Source of the DNA: Prosthecobacter debontii
GTDB taxonomy: Bacteria > Verrucomicrobiota > Verrucomicrobiia > Verrucomicrobiales > Verrucomicrobiaceae
Assembly: GCA_945860295.1 (NCBI GenBank)
Contig: CAMAQH010000020.1
Location: 1 to 64,000, forward strand
Reading direction: 5' to 3'
DNA length: 64,000 nucleotides
The translations under genes and the position numbers were made by a program. The notes under the pieces were generated by a model. It worked only from the letters and a program-made list of their open reading frames with translations. It had not been told where the DNA came from and did no database searches. Numbering within the stretch: position 1 is the first letter of the stretch; each line of letters begins with the position of its first letter. Below, piece after piece: positions 39,470-48,164 of the stretch.

Positions 39470-40711
39470 TCAATCCGCGGACAGAAGACAGCCGCCTGCT
39501 CCATCCAGTAATACAAAGTGAGGCAGGCCAAAACTGCGAATTTGGGTAGCGATAGCCTGAGTCCAGCCGCGTGAGCAGATAACGCATACATGCAGCATGG
39601 CCGGGGCAAATCCGGTGGGGTCTGGCTTCTGCACCAGATGTTCAAAACCTTCCAGGTCGGTCCCGGTCTTGGCGTCGGAATTGTCAAAGGGAAGAATCTC
39701 GACTGCGTCTGTGGCCAGCAGGGGACGCAGAAGGGAGGCGATCTCACTTGCGGTTTGGTTGGCTCCGAAGAAACAGACGCGCACTGACAGGGGGGCCTCA
39801 TTTACCGCGATGAACACCAGCCTAGCGCTGACCATCAGATTGTTTGTGGCGTCGTCCAGGAGTTCACGACCACGCAGGTAGCTCGCTTGCAGTTTGGCGG
39901 CACAGACTTGCAGCCCAGCCAGATCAGGAGGGGGAGGCGTTTCCGTCTTCCTGGCGACCAAGGCAAAACCAAAACGGCGGCTTGCTCCACTATCACTTGT
40001 TTCTACAACCTCAAAGCCTGCTTCGTTCACCAGTGCGGTCAGGGACTCTGGTGTTAGATAGAGGAAGTGCTCATGCATGAGCGCTTCTTTGGGATGCAGC
40101 ACCAAATGCGGCACCTCGATCACCAGGCAGCCCCCTGGAGTTAGTAACCCGCGAATGGAGCGCAGCCAGTGCTGCGGATTGGCGAGATGCTCGACGACAA
40201 AGTAGGCCAGAACTGCATCGAACGCCTCGCGCATGGCTGTTGGGGGCACTGCCACACAACCGCGACGAAAGAGTCCATCCAACCAGTCTCTACGCTCAGA
40301 GGCAGCAGCCATCACGTCATCACCAGCAACTTCGTAACCAGCCTTCACCAGCGCCGCGTGAAATTCACCCAGCTTGTCTCCGATCTCGTATAGACGAGCC
40401 TGCGGGGTTAACCATCGGTTGAGGAGATTGAGCCGCAGTGCCACATCGAAGTCCGGCTCTATGGTAATGGAAGTGGAGGAAATGGGCCAGCAGTCCGTGT
40501 AGTAGTCACGCAGAAATCCCGCCTCGGGCCGCAGCCGGTTGAAAACGAATCCGCAGCGCTTGCACTGCGTATCTTGATGCCGCCATGTGTAGTCGTGCTG
40601 CTTTTGCAGGATACGGGCACTGCGTGTGCCCAACACCGTCAATTCGGTTGCGTCAGCTCCGCAGACGTCACAGGCAACCGGTGTCCAGGTGGTTTCGATC
40701 AGCTCCCTCAT
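39470..40711 (-). CDS. Class I SAM-dependent methyltransferase with N-terminal zinc-binding motif
   Basis: CDVCGADATELTVLG...CKRCGFVFNRLRPEAGFLRDYY; FDAVLAYFVVEHLANPQHWLRSIRGLLTPGGCLVIEVPH. Confidence 0.8.
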   Translation of the reverse strand: MRELIETTWTPVACDVCGADATELTVLGTRSARILQKQHDYTWRHQDTQCKRCGFVFNRLRPEAGFLRDYYTDCWPISSTSITIEPDFDVALRLNLLNRWLTPQARLYEIGDKLGEFHAALVKAGYEVAGDDVMAAASERRDWLDGLFRRGCVAVPPTAMREAFDAVLAYFVVEHLANPQHWLRSIRGLLTPGGCLVIEVPHLVLHPKEALMHEHFLYLTPESLTALVNEAGFEVVETSDSGASRRFGFALVARKTETPPPPDLAGLQVCAAKLQASYLRGRELLDDATNNLMVSARLVFIAVNEAPLSVRVCFFGANQTASEIASLLRPLLATDAVEILPFDNSDAKTGTDLEGFEHLVQKPDPTGFAPAMLHVCVICSRGWTQAIATQIRSFGLPHFVLLDGAGGCLLSAD

Positions 40712-41337
40712 ACATGCTTAGTCTTCACGGCTTCCGGTTTGTATAGATAAAGAGTGAACTCATAAAGCGGATAGTCTGCGCGTAGAGTGACAAAGCGGGT
40801 CAGGCTTTTGGCGAAGTCGAAGATCTCCTGCTCACGGTGATAAAACAGGTGCTCCTCTTTGAAGTCCACGTAACTTCCGAGGAGATTGAAAGCGACGCCG
40901 CAACTGGCAATGCGAAAGCTTTCTCTTACGGTGTCATGCATGAAGCCGGTGTTGTCATCGATTTTGAAATTGAACAGGCCGCTGAGGAAGACGTATTCCT
41001 GGGAGTCATCAGCAAACTGGCTGAGATCGGTGGTGGCATGAAACCTAGCCTTGGCATGGCGTTTCTGAGCCACTTCGACGAGCGTTGGATTCAGATCCGT
41101 GCCGGTGTAGCGCACATCGTGGACACCGGCATCTCTCACATAGTCCAGCAGATCGCCAAAACCGCAGCCGATGTCCAAAATCGAGCAACCGCTGAGGTCG
41201 GCGATTTCCGCCAGAATGCGAAAACGGAGCTGTTGCTGGGAGCTATCCCGCCAGCCGAGTGTCTGCGCCGTTTCACCCAGGCTGGCGAGGCGTTCGTTGT
41301 ATCGCTGAATGATTCTTTGCTGCTCGTCAGTGGTCAT
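40708..41337 (-). CDS. Class I SAM-dependent methyltransferase
   Basis: CSILDIGCGFGDLLDYVRDAGVHDVRYTGTDLNPTLVEVAQKRH. Met at 41337 gives a 4-nt overlap with the upstream amidohydrolase stop; the longer track ORF is rejected. Confidence 0.85.
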   Translation of the reverse strand: MTTDEQQRIIQRYNERLASLGETAQTLGWRDSSQQQLRFRILAEIADLSGCSILDIGCGFGDLLDYVRDAGVHDVRYTGTDLNPTLVEVAQKRHAKARFHATTDLSQFADDSQEYVFLSGLFNFKIDDNTGFMHDTVRESFRIASCGVAFNLLGSYVDFKEEHLFYHREQEIFDFAKSLTRFVTLRADYPLYEFTLYLYKPEAVKTKHV

Positions 41338-42116
41338 TGCAAGGCTTTGGAAAGGATTCGCTGGATGTTGCCGGAAAGGACAAGACTTTTGTCGCTCTCG
41401 CTGAATCCGCATTGGTTGCAAAGGCTGAGGGTGTCTTCCAAGGCCTGTTCTGGAAGCACCTCGGGGCTGTCGGAGCCATGCAGGATGCGGTTGGCTCCGA
41501 GCTTGCGCAGCATAAAGACGAGGTCCGAATAAATGTTGGAGCCGGCGAACCAAAAGGGAGTAAAAGAAACGTCCACCACCACATTGCGGTTGCCTTTGAC
41601 GACCATGAGCGCGTCCATGACGTGAATGCCTCCAGCGTGAGCCATGATGATGTCCGCTTGCGGCACGGCCTGGGCCACTTCATGGATCAGGCGCACTTCT
41701 TGAATCTTGTAATAAGTATCACCATAGGGGAAGGCATCGAACAAAACAGGCACGCGATATGCGGCCGCCTGCTCGACCAACTTGATCACCTGGTGCAAGT
41801 GATCTATGCCGAAACCTTGGCGGCGCGGGTGCAGTTTCACTCCATGCATGCTGCCGCCTCCGACATAGGTGCGCAGCGTTTCTTCGACAGATGTAGGGCT
41901 CAGCGGATCAAGTGAGACGAAGCCGATGAGCTGCGGATACTCGGCACACTTCTTCGAGACATAGGCATTGCCCATGTCCGGTTCAATGGCGAGCACCACG
42001 GCCTTGTCGATGCCAGCGCTTCTCAAGTTGGCGACCAGGGTTTCGACACTGGCGTCTTTATGCGATCCGAAGCCGTGTGGATCAGGATGGATGTGCGTAT
42101 GGGCGTCGATGATCAT
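41334..42116 (-). CDS. Amidohydrolase family TIM-barrel metal-dependent hydrolase
   Basis: MIIDAHTHIHPDPHGFG, IMAHAGGIHVMDALMVVKGNRNVVVDVS, ANRILHGSDSPEVLPEQ; amidohydrolase_2-like. Confidence 0.88.
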   Translation of the reverse strand: MIIDAHTHIHPDPHGFGSHKDASVETLVANLRSAGIDKAVVLAIEPDMGNAYVSKKCAEYPQLIGFVSLDPLSPTSVEETLRTYVGGGSMHGVKLHPRRQGFGIDHLHQVIKLVEQAAAYRVPVLFDAFPYGDTYYKIQEVRLIHEVAQAVPQADIIMAHAGGIHVMDALMVVKGNRNVVVDVSFTPFWFAGSNIYSDLVFMLRKLGANRILHGSDSPEVLPEQALEDTLSLCNQCGFSESDKSLVLSGNIQRILSKALQ

Positions 42117-43309
42117 CAGCGGGTCATGAGATGGATTAAGTCCAGCGCGGACTGGGCGGTGGCACGGCAGTTTGCGGGATCTTCGGCATAGGTCAGGATG
42201 TGTCCGGCGCGGTCAGAACCGGAGCGCAGTTCATGGAGTTGCTGCCCTGGTTTTGGATATAGCACAACTTCCGACACACCGGGCAGGGCGCGAGCTGCTT
42301 CAACGCCCTCGGCTGCGATGAATTCTCCAGGCACTGGATCCACAAACACCAACGATGCGGCCATGCCCTTTCCTAGACATTGGAGATCGGGCTTCTGTCC
42401 CAGGCTGGCTTGAATACTTGCTTTCGTGGTCGAAAAACCGGTGACGCGCGGGAGCATTTCCGTGAAAACCTTGAACCCCGCACCGCGCGCTGCCAGTTCC
42501 ACAATCATGGGGCCTTGAGGCGAATAGATGCACTCCAGATGAACGGGGCAGTCGCGGAATCCACAGGCTTGAATGGCGCGCACAGCGTGGTCGATCATGA
42601 TGCGGCGTTTTGATTTGGAAAGGTCATCAGGGAAATGCACCTGACGGTCCAGCAGGTAGGGCGGTTGCGTGCGCACCTTCATGGAGGTGGCGAGCACATG
42701 CACTTCAGTGCCCACGACCCAGGCCTCCACACTGTACTCAGTGCCAGGCATGAAAGACTCCACCATGACTAGGGCGGAACGGGAGTTTTGTCGTGCCAGT
42801 TCAAAGGCTCCGGCCACTTGACCGCGCTCATTCACATAGCTCACACCGCGGCTGCCTGAGGCATCTACGGGCTTGATCACGACGGCGGGAGATTGAAAGC
42901 GATCCCAGGACTCCAGCGCTGACTCAGCCGTTTCCACGGCGGCAAACTGCGGCATCAGCAGGCCCGCTTCGCTCATGGCTTCGCGTTGCAGGAGTTTGCT
43001 GCGTGAGACGCGTACCACTTCTGAGCGGATGCCCGGCAGTCCCAGTTCTGCGCAGGCTGCTGCCACGGCCTCCATCGCGACATCACAGCACACGCTGACG
43101 ATGCCCTGTGCCTGTGTGAGCCGCGCGACGCGGAGAACTTCCTGGGCGTCCAGGATATTTCCCAAATGGCTTTCATCCGCGTCACTGAGGCCGGGCGCAG
43201 TGGCGTCACCATCCATGGCTGCCACATCGTAACCCATGAGTTTGGCCTCCCGAATTGCGGGTGCCTGGGCAAGCCCGGCGGCAACAAAGAGGATCTTTTT
43301 TTTCATCAA
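42116..43309 (-). CDS. ATP-grasp domain protein (carboxylate-amine ligase-like)
   Basis: KKILFVAAGLAQAPAIREAKLMGYDVAAMDGDATAPG, VVIKPVDASGSRGVSYVNERGQVAGAFELA, VMVESFMPGTEYSVEAWVVG, PVHLECIYSPQGPMIVELAARGAG. Confidence 0.87.
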   Translation of the reverse strand: MMKKKILFVAAGLAQAPAIREAKLMGYDVAAMDGDATAPGLSDADESHLGNILDAQEVLRVARLTQAQGIVSVCCDVAMEAVAAACAELGLPGIRSEVVRVSRSKLLQREAMSEAGLLMPQFAAVETAESALESWDRFQSPAVVIKPVDASGSRGVSYVNERGQVAGAFELARQNSRSALVMVESFMPGTEYSVEAWVVGTEVHVLATSMKVRTQPPYLLDRQVHFPDDLSKSKRRIMIDHAVRAIQACGFRDCPVHLECIYSPQGPMIVELAARGAGFKVFTEMLPRVTGFSTTKASIQASLGQKPDLQCLGKGMAASLVFVDPVPGEFIAAEGVEAARALPGVSEVVLYPKPGQQLHELRSGSDRAGHILTYAEDPANCRATAQSALDLIHLMTR

Positions 43310-43310
43310 G

Positions 43311-44315
43311 TCAATTTTCGGGGTTGGCCATTTGGGTGATCAGAGTGGCCAGGCGTTCGAGCCCGTTTCCGTCCACGATACTGGCGGCGCGGCTGGCGAA
43401 CTCAAGCCGCTCTTGCTTGGTCGCCTCCAAAATTTTACCCACCTCATGTGCCCAAATGCAGGCTTTCTCATGGCAGAAGCCTGTGGCAAAAGCGATTTCA
43501 GCCGCGTTTTGAGGAAGGACCGCTACCAGACGACCGATGCAGAGGGCTTCTAACATGGTGCCCCCACCGTTGCAAAGTACGAGATCGGCGCTGCCAAGCA
43601 GGCCATCAAAGTCCGGAGGACTTCTCTCGATTTTGAAGTCCAGTCCAGCGGCCTCTAAGCGAGCCTGTTGTATCAGCGCGTCATTCACGCCAGGACCCAG
43701 CACCACAGTGACTTGATCGAGACGATTACGCCAGGGTCGCAGCAAGTTCATTGCCTCCAGGGTGAGTCCGCCAGGGTCAGCACCGCCGATGGTGATCACG
43801 GCATTCGAGACACCATTCTGGCCGGGCAGCAAACATCTGGCACGCTGAGCCATCAGACTGGGTCGAATCACGGCATACTCCACGCCTTCATGATAGGAGG
43901 AAGCTCGGCCTGCCCTCATAAACGCCTCATGCATGTGGCCGCTGAGATCCTTCAGCGTTACTACAGCATCTGGCAGCATATCGGCCTGCTGGTAATCCAG
44001 AGCCAGACACACCAACCCCTGATCTTGGCACCAAGCCACCGTCTCCTTCTGACGGAAAGCCGTCATGTCCACCATGGTTACATTCGCCGGGAGGGGGACG
44101 GGCTGAGCCAGAGCCTGCCATTTCAGCCCGTTTAAAATGTGCTGAATGGCATCCTGGCTCAGTCTTTGATCCGCTTTCCCCAGCACTTGAAAAGTGATCT
44201 CCCAACCTTGGCTTTGTAGGTGACGCGCCAGAGTGGCACAGCGCCGAAGATGCCCCGTTCCTGTTCGAACAGAACCTTCGGTAAGGATGAGCAAGCTGCC
44301 TGGTGGCGTTCTCAT
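43311..44315 (-). CDS. pseG: PseG-like UDP-2,4-diacetamido-2,4,6-trideoxy-beta-L-altropyranose hydrolase
   Basis: TEGSVRTGTGHLRRCATLARHLQSQGWEITFQV, ITIGGADPGGLTLEAMNLL, SADLVLCNGGGTMLEALCIGRLVAVLPQNAAE; position next to pseF. Confidence 0.82.
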   Translation of the reverse strand: MRTPPGSLLILTEGSVRTGTGHLRRCATLARHLQSQGWEITFQVLGKADQRLSQDAIQHILNGLKWQALAQPVPLPANVTMVDMTAFRQKETVAWCQDQGLVCLALDYQQADMLPDAVVTLKDLSGHMHEAFMRAGRASSYHEGVEYAVIRPSLMAQRARCLLPGQNGVSNAVITIGGADPGGLTLEAMNLLRPWRNRLDQVTVVLGPGVNDALIQQARLEAAGLDFKIERSPPDFDGLLGSADLVLCNGGGTMLEALCIGRLVAVLPQNAAEIAFATGFCHEKACIWAHEVGKILEATKQERLEFASRAASIVDGNGLERLATLITQMANPEN

Positions 44316-45025
44316 GACGATGCGTCCATTTTCACGGCATTGAAAAGATGCAAGGCATGTTCCCAGTCCTCCGGAGTATCAATGTCCTGGCAGCGATGCC
44401 GTGGGATGACCAAAGGCAGACAATGACCGTTGAGAACGGAGTCCTGTTCCAAAAAAGCGGTGGATCGGCCGATCACAAACTGTCCGGCATCATGAAAAGC
44501 CTCCTTGAGTTCTTGAGTAGCTGTCAGCCGCAACTCTGGATACATGAAACGAATGTGGCCGCTGGCATCTGTGATCATCGCTCGTTGAATGGGGGCGGGA
44601 AAAGTACAAACGGAGATCACATATTCAGCCTCTGGGTTTTTTCTCAGGCGATCACGAGCCGCTCGCAGATCCTCGGCTCTGAGAAAGGGAGCGGTCGCGT
44701 AAACACAGCCCAGCCATTCGGGCTGTCCACCTCCCTCATACTTCAGCCAATGGAGGGCATGGCGTAGTACTTGGTTGAGGCCGGCGGTATCTCCGGAAAT
44801 CTCCTGTGGGCGCATGAATGGGACCGTGGCTCCATAATGACGAGCCACCTCGGCAACTTCATCATCATCGGTGGAGACGATCACCTCGTCGAACACGCCA
44901 CTTTTCAGGGCGGCTTCAATACTCCAGACGATCATGGGTTTATCGCCAAAGGTACGGACGTTCTTGCGCGGTATGCGTTTGCTGCCACCGCGTGCTGGGA
45001 TGATGGCCACGGAGTCAAGTCTCAT
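44312..45025 (-). CDS. pseF: Pseudaminic acid cytidylyltransferase (CMP-nonulosonate synthetase family)
   Basis: VAIIPARGGSKRIPRKNVRTFGDKPMIVWSIEAALKSGVFDEVIVSTDDDEVAEVARHYGATVPFMRP; PseF/NeuA signature. Confidence 0.92.
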   Translation of the reverse strand: MRLDSVAIIPARGGSKRIPRKNVRTFGDKPMIVWSIEAALKSGVFDEVIVSTDDDEVAEVARHYGATVPFMRPQEISGDTAGLNQVLRHALHWLKYEGGGQPEWLGCVYATAPFLRAEDLRAARDRLRKNPEAEYVISVCTFPAPIQRAMITDASGHIRFMYPELRLTATQELKEAFHDAGQFVIGRSTAFLEQDSVLNGHCLPLVIPRHRCQDIDTPEDWEHALHLFNAVKMDASS

Positions 45026-46089
45026 GATTTACGCCGTAGTAGCAGGAGTTCCGAGTGGTAGCCGTCCATGGTGCGGTACCCGAAAGGAAATACGCTGCGC
45101 TCCACCAGTTCATAGTCAGGCAGCATATTTAGATAGTCATCGCTGAAAATGGGGGTGTCCACACCGGCCCAGCCGCCTGCTTTGCGCAGTTGCTTGCCCT
45201 CTCGCATGTTCCTCAGCAGTACCCATCTCGTTTTTAGCCGCGCGACATGGCTCAGGTAGTTCTGTACGATGTTAGGCTCCATTTCCTGGAAGGAGATAAA
45301 ATTTACAAACAGATCGATCTGACCACGCAGCTTCTCGATCTGCCAAGCGCAGAGCACGGAGAAAGGCCTGAGCGCCTGGATGTCGATCTGCTTGAGGTCA
45401 CGTGTTTGCGCATAGGTGGAGATTTTGTCCGCGCCCAGAGCCTCACTCAAGTAATACTGCGCCACATAGCTGGTCGGAGGGATGTCAATGTCCACATAAT
45501 GCAGACCCTCGATGTCTGCGTGGGACAGAACCTCGCCCAGCGTGCCGAAACCGCCGCCGATCTCCAATACCGCGCGGGGCACTTCGTCAGGAACCAGGTG
45601 CTTTTTAAGAAGAGACAGCCCGAGTAGATAGTTCAGTGCAGAACGAGAAAACCAGCGACCATCAAAGGTGAAGTGCTCCACTGGCTCGCCCACCTTACTC
45701 TCCGAAAAGGTGTGCAGATACGGACGCCTTTGAGGGGAGTCGGCGGCAAGTAGCACGCGGTAGTCAGCAAGGGCGGAGCCCTCGCCAGAAAGGAACTGTT
45801 TCAGAGCCAGTAGGGCTTTATTCGCATCAGGATAGGCCTGCTGCAAATGGTCGCACAATTCAACGATCTGGCCCTGGGTAAAACTGTTGCCCGGCGTGCC
45901 AAAAGTGGGAACGAAAAAGCCAAGCGTATTTGGTAGGCTGCGGAAGTGCTTGATGCCATGCTCGCAAAGCTCGTTCACAATGCGTGTAGAGGCTTCATCC
46001 CAGAACACGCTCGGACGGTAAAGTTCGCTCTGAGACTTCATGTCTTCGCGGGCGAGTGAGAGTTCAGAATAGTTGTGCAGGAGGTTCAT
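45022..46089 (-). CDS. Putative sugar O-methyltransferase
   Basis: 355 aa; AVLEIGGGFGTLGEVLSHADIEGLHYVDIDIPPTSYVAQYYLSEALG resembles the 'putative sugar O-methyltransferase' family; embedded between pseC and pseF. Confidence 0.78.
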   Translation of the reverse strand: MNLLHNYSELSLAREDMKSQSELYRPSVFWDEASTRIVNELCEHGIKHFRSLPNTLGFFVPTFGTPGNSFTQGQIVELCDHLQQAYPDANKALLALKQFLSGEGSALADYRVLLAADSPQRRPYLHTFSESKVGEPVEHFTFDGRWFSRSALNYLLGLSLLKKHLVPDEVPRAVLEIGGGFGTLGEVLSHADIEGLHYVDIDIPPTSYVAQYYLSEALGADKISTYAQTRDLKQIDIQALRPFSVLCAWQIEKLRGQIDLFVNFISFQEMEPNIVQNYLSHVARLKTRWVLLRNMREGKQLRKAGGWAGVDTPIFSDDYLNMLPDYELVERSVFPFGYRTMDGYHSELLLLRRKS

Positions 46090-47249
46090 CAGAGATTGAG
46101 TGCGTGAGTGAGAGCGGTTTTCACCCAGACAACGTCCTCATCCCTCATGGCGGGGAACATTGGCAGCGTGATGCATTCTTGATAGTAGCGCTCGGCTTCA
46201 GGGAACATGCCAGCCTGAAATCCCAGCTTCTGATAGTCGGGCTGCAAATGCACGGGGATGTAATGCACATTCACGCCGATGCCTTGCGCGCGCAGGCTTT
46301 CAAAGACCTCACGCCGCGTGCTGCGGATCTCACTGAGGTTCAGGCGGATCATGTACAAATGCCATCCACTAATGCCGGCGGGATCACGCGCCAATGGCCG
46401 TAGAGGCAGTCCGGCCAGGGCTTGATCATGCATATCAGCGATCTCGCGCCGCCGCTTAGCAAAGGCTTCGAGCCGGGTCATCTGACTGGCTCCGAGGGCG
46501 GCCTGGAGGTCGGTCATGCGATAGTTAAAACCCAGCTCCAGTTGCTCATAATACCACGGACCGTGGGAGTCACCCACCATGCGGCCCGCATCACGCGTGA
46601 TGCCGTGAGTGCGCAGAGTGGCGATCCGCCAGGCAAGTTCGTCGTCGTTGGTGGTGATCATGCCACCCTCACCGCTGGTGATGATTTTCACCGGATGAAA
46701 GCTATGTGAGGCGGCGTCTGACCAGCGGCAGTTACCGATCTTTTCGTCCTGATGACTGCCTCCGAGGGCATGAGCTGCATCCTCCAAAATACGAAAGCCA
46801 TATTTCTGCCCGAGCGCATGGATGCGCGGCATGTCGCAGGACTGGCCAGCGAAATGCACTGGCACGACCACCTTCGGCAAGCGGCCCTCTTTTTCCGCTG
46901 TGACGAGTTTTTCTGCGAGGCGCTCCGGGCACATGAGGATGGTGCCGGGATCGACATCGACAAAGTCCACTTTGGCACCGCAGTAGCGGCCTGCATTGGC
47001 TGAGGCCACGAATGTGATCGGCGCAGTCCAAAGATAATCACCGTGTCCAAGTCCCATCGCCTTGGCCGCGCAGTGCAGCGTGGCGGTGCCATTGCTCATG
47101 GCGATGCCGTGTTTGGCACCACACCAGTCAGTTAAAGCTTTTTCAAAACGCGGGATGGCCGGCCCCTGAGTGAGGAATTCTGACTTTAGCACGCCCACCA
47201 CTGCCGCGATGTCTTCTTCGCTGATCGACTGTCGTCCGTATGGAATCAT
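46089..47249 (-). CDS. pseC: UDP-4-amino-4,6-dideoxy-N-acetyl-beta-L-altrosamine transaminase
   Basis: MIPYGRQSISEEDIAAVVGVLKSEFLTQGPAIPRFEKAL, ILEDAAHALGG, SFHPVKIITSGEGGMITTND, NYRMTDLQAALGASQ; DegT/PseC type. Confidence 0.93.
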   Translation of the reverse strand: MIPYGRQSISEEDIAAVVGVLKSEFLTQGPAIPRFEKALTDWCGAKHGIAMSNGTATLHCAAKAMGLGHGDYLWTAPITFVASANAGRYCGAKVDFVDVDPGTILMCPERLAEKLVTAEKEGRLPKVVVPVHFAGQSCDMPRIHALGQKYGFRILEDAAHALGGSHQDEKIGNCRWSDAASHSFHPVKIITSGEGGMITTNDDELAWRIATLRTHGITRDAGRMVGDSHGPWYYEQLELGFNYRMTDLQAALGASQMTRLEAFAKRRREIADMHDQALAGLPLRPLARDPAGISGWHLYMIRLNLSEIRSTRREVFESLRAQGIGVNVHYIPVHLQPDYQKLGFQAGMFPEAERYYQECITLPMFPAMRDEDVVWVKTALTHALNL

Positions 47250-47264
47250 GAGTCGTTGGCCAAT

Positions 47265-48164
47265 TTAATCAGTTAGTTTGCTCGCGATAATCGCGTGCTC
47301 CTTCTTCAGGCATGGGATGCCACGCAAAATGGGGTAGGCTCTCATGGATTCCGCGCTGTAGTAGAAGTTATCAATGATAGTGAGCGGCGTGCGATAGGCT
47401 GGGCAGACAAATTGGGGTGTGGATTTCGAGCGCTTTGGATCTTTGGCAATGACGGTGACCGCTGTCGGGTTGGTCGGGTGAACATTACCCACCAAAGCTT
47501 CATGCTTTAAAACAGTCATCCCAAGTTCACGTGCGTGACCCGGTAGGTCACGGCAATAGCCGTGCATATCCATCCGTTTTTGAATTTCCGCTGTCGTCAA
47601 TTCATACGCTGGCTCGCACACCACCAAATACCTGGCACAGACTCGATAAAGTTCTGCCAGCAGCTCTTTTTCACGACCTCCGTTAGGCTCGATCGCATGG
47701 TTGGTCAGCACCATGTCAAAACTATTGTCCGCATAGGGTAAATGCGTCATGGAGGCTACCACAAATTGAGTGTGTGCGGGTCCACCTGCTTTAAGGAACC
47801 ATTCTGATCCGACTTTGAGTCGTGACCATGAGATATCAACACCATGAACAATGGCTGGAACTTCAGGGAGTGCTTCTATGACCCCTTGAAGGGTGGTTGT
47901 TTCTCCAACCCCTGCCTCCAGCAAGCTGTGGATCGCCCCGTATTCAGCGAGATGGCCTGCCACAGAGCTAGTGTGCGCCTTTAAACCTACTTGGAGGTAT
48001 TCATGCTTGCCCAGCGTGTCAACATAGGAGCCGGCTTGTAGATCATAAGATAAGTGAATGATCTCTTCGGAATTTTTTTCCGTGCCGTCTTGATCACGCA
48101 AGAGCGCACAAATATTCTCGCCTCGATTATAGGCTGTCAGCAAGTCTTGAGGAGTCAGGCTCAT
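47265..48164 (-). CDS. Class I SAM-dependent methyltransferase
   Basis: LLEAGVGETTTLQGVIEALPEVPAIVHGVDISWSRLKVGSEWF, MVLTNHAIEPNGGREKELLAELYRVCARYLVVCEPAYEL; 4-nt overlap with pseB at its 5' side. Confidence 0.82.
   Translation of the reverse strand: MSLTPQDLLTAYNRGENICALLRDQDGTEKNSEEIIHLSYDLQAGSYVDTLGKHEYLQVGLKAHTSSVAGHLAEYGAIHSLLEAGVGETTTLQGVIEALPEVPAIVHGVDISWSRLKVGSEWFLKAGGPAHTQFVVASMTHLPYADNSFDMVLTNHAIEPNGGREKELLAELYRVCARYLVVCEPAYELTTAEIQKRMDMHGYCRDLPGHARELGMTVLKHEALVGNVHPTNPTAVTVIAKDPKRSKSTPQFVCPAYRTPLTIIDNFYYSAESMRAYPILRGIPCLKKEHAIIASKLTD

Noticed and set aside
41338-41553. N-terminal extension of the 40708 methyltransferase in the ORF track
   Set aside because: Overlaps the amidohydrolase and has no methyltransferase-like sequence; Met at 41337 gives a classic 4-nt overlap.
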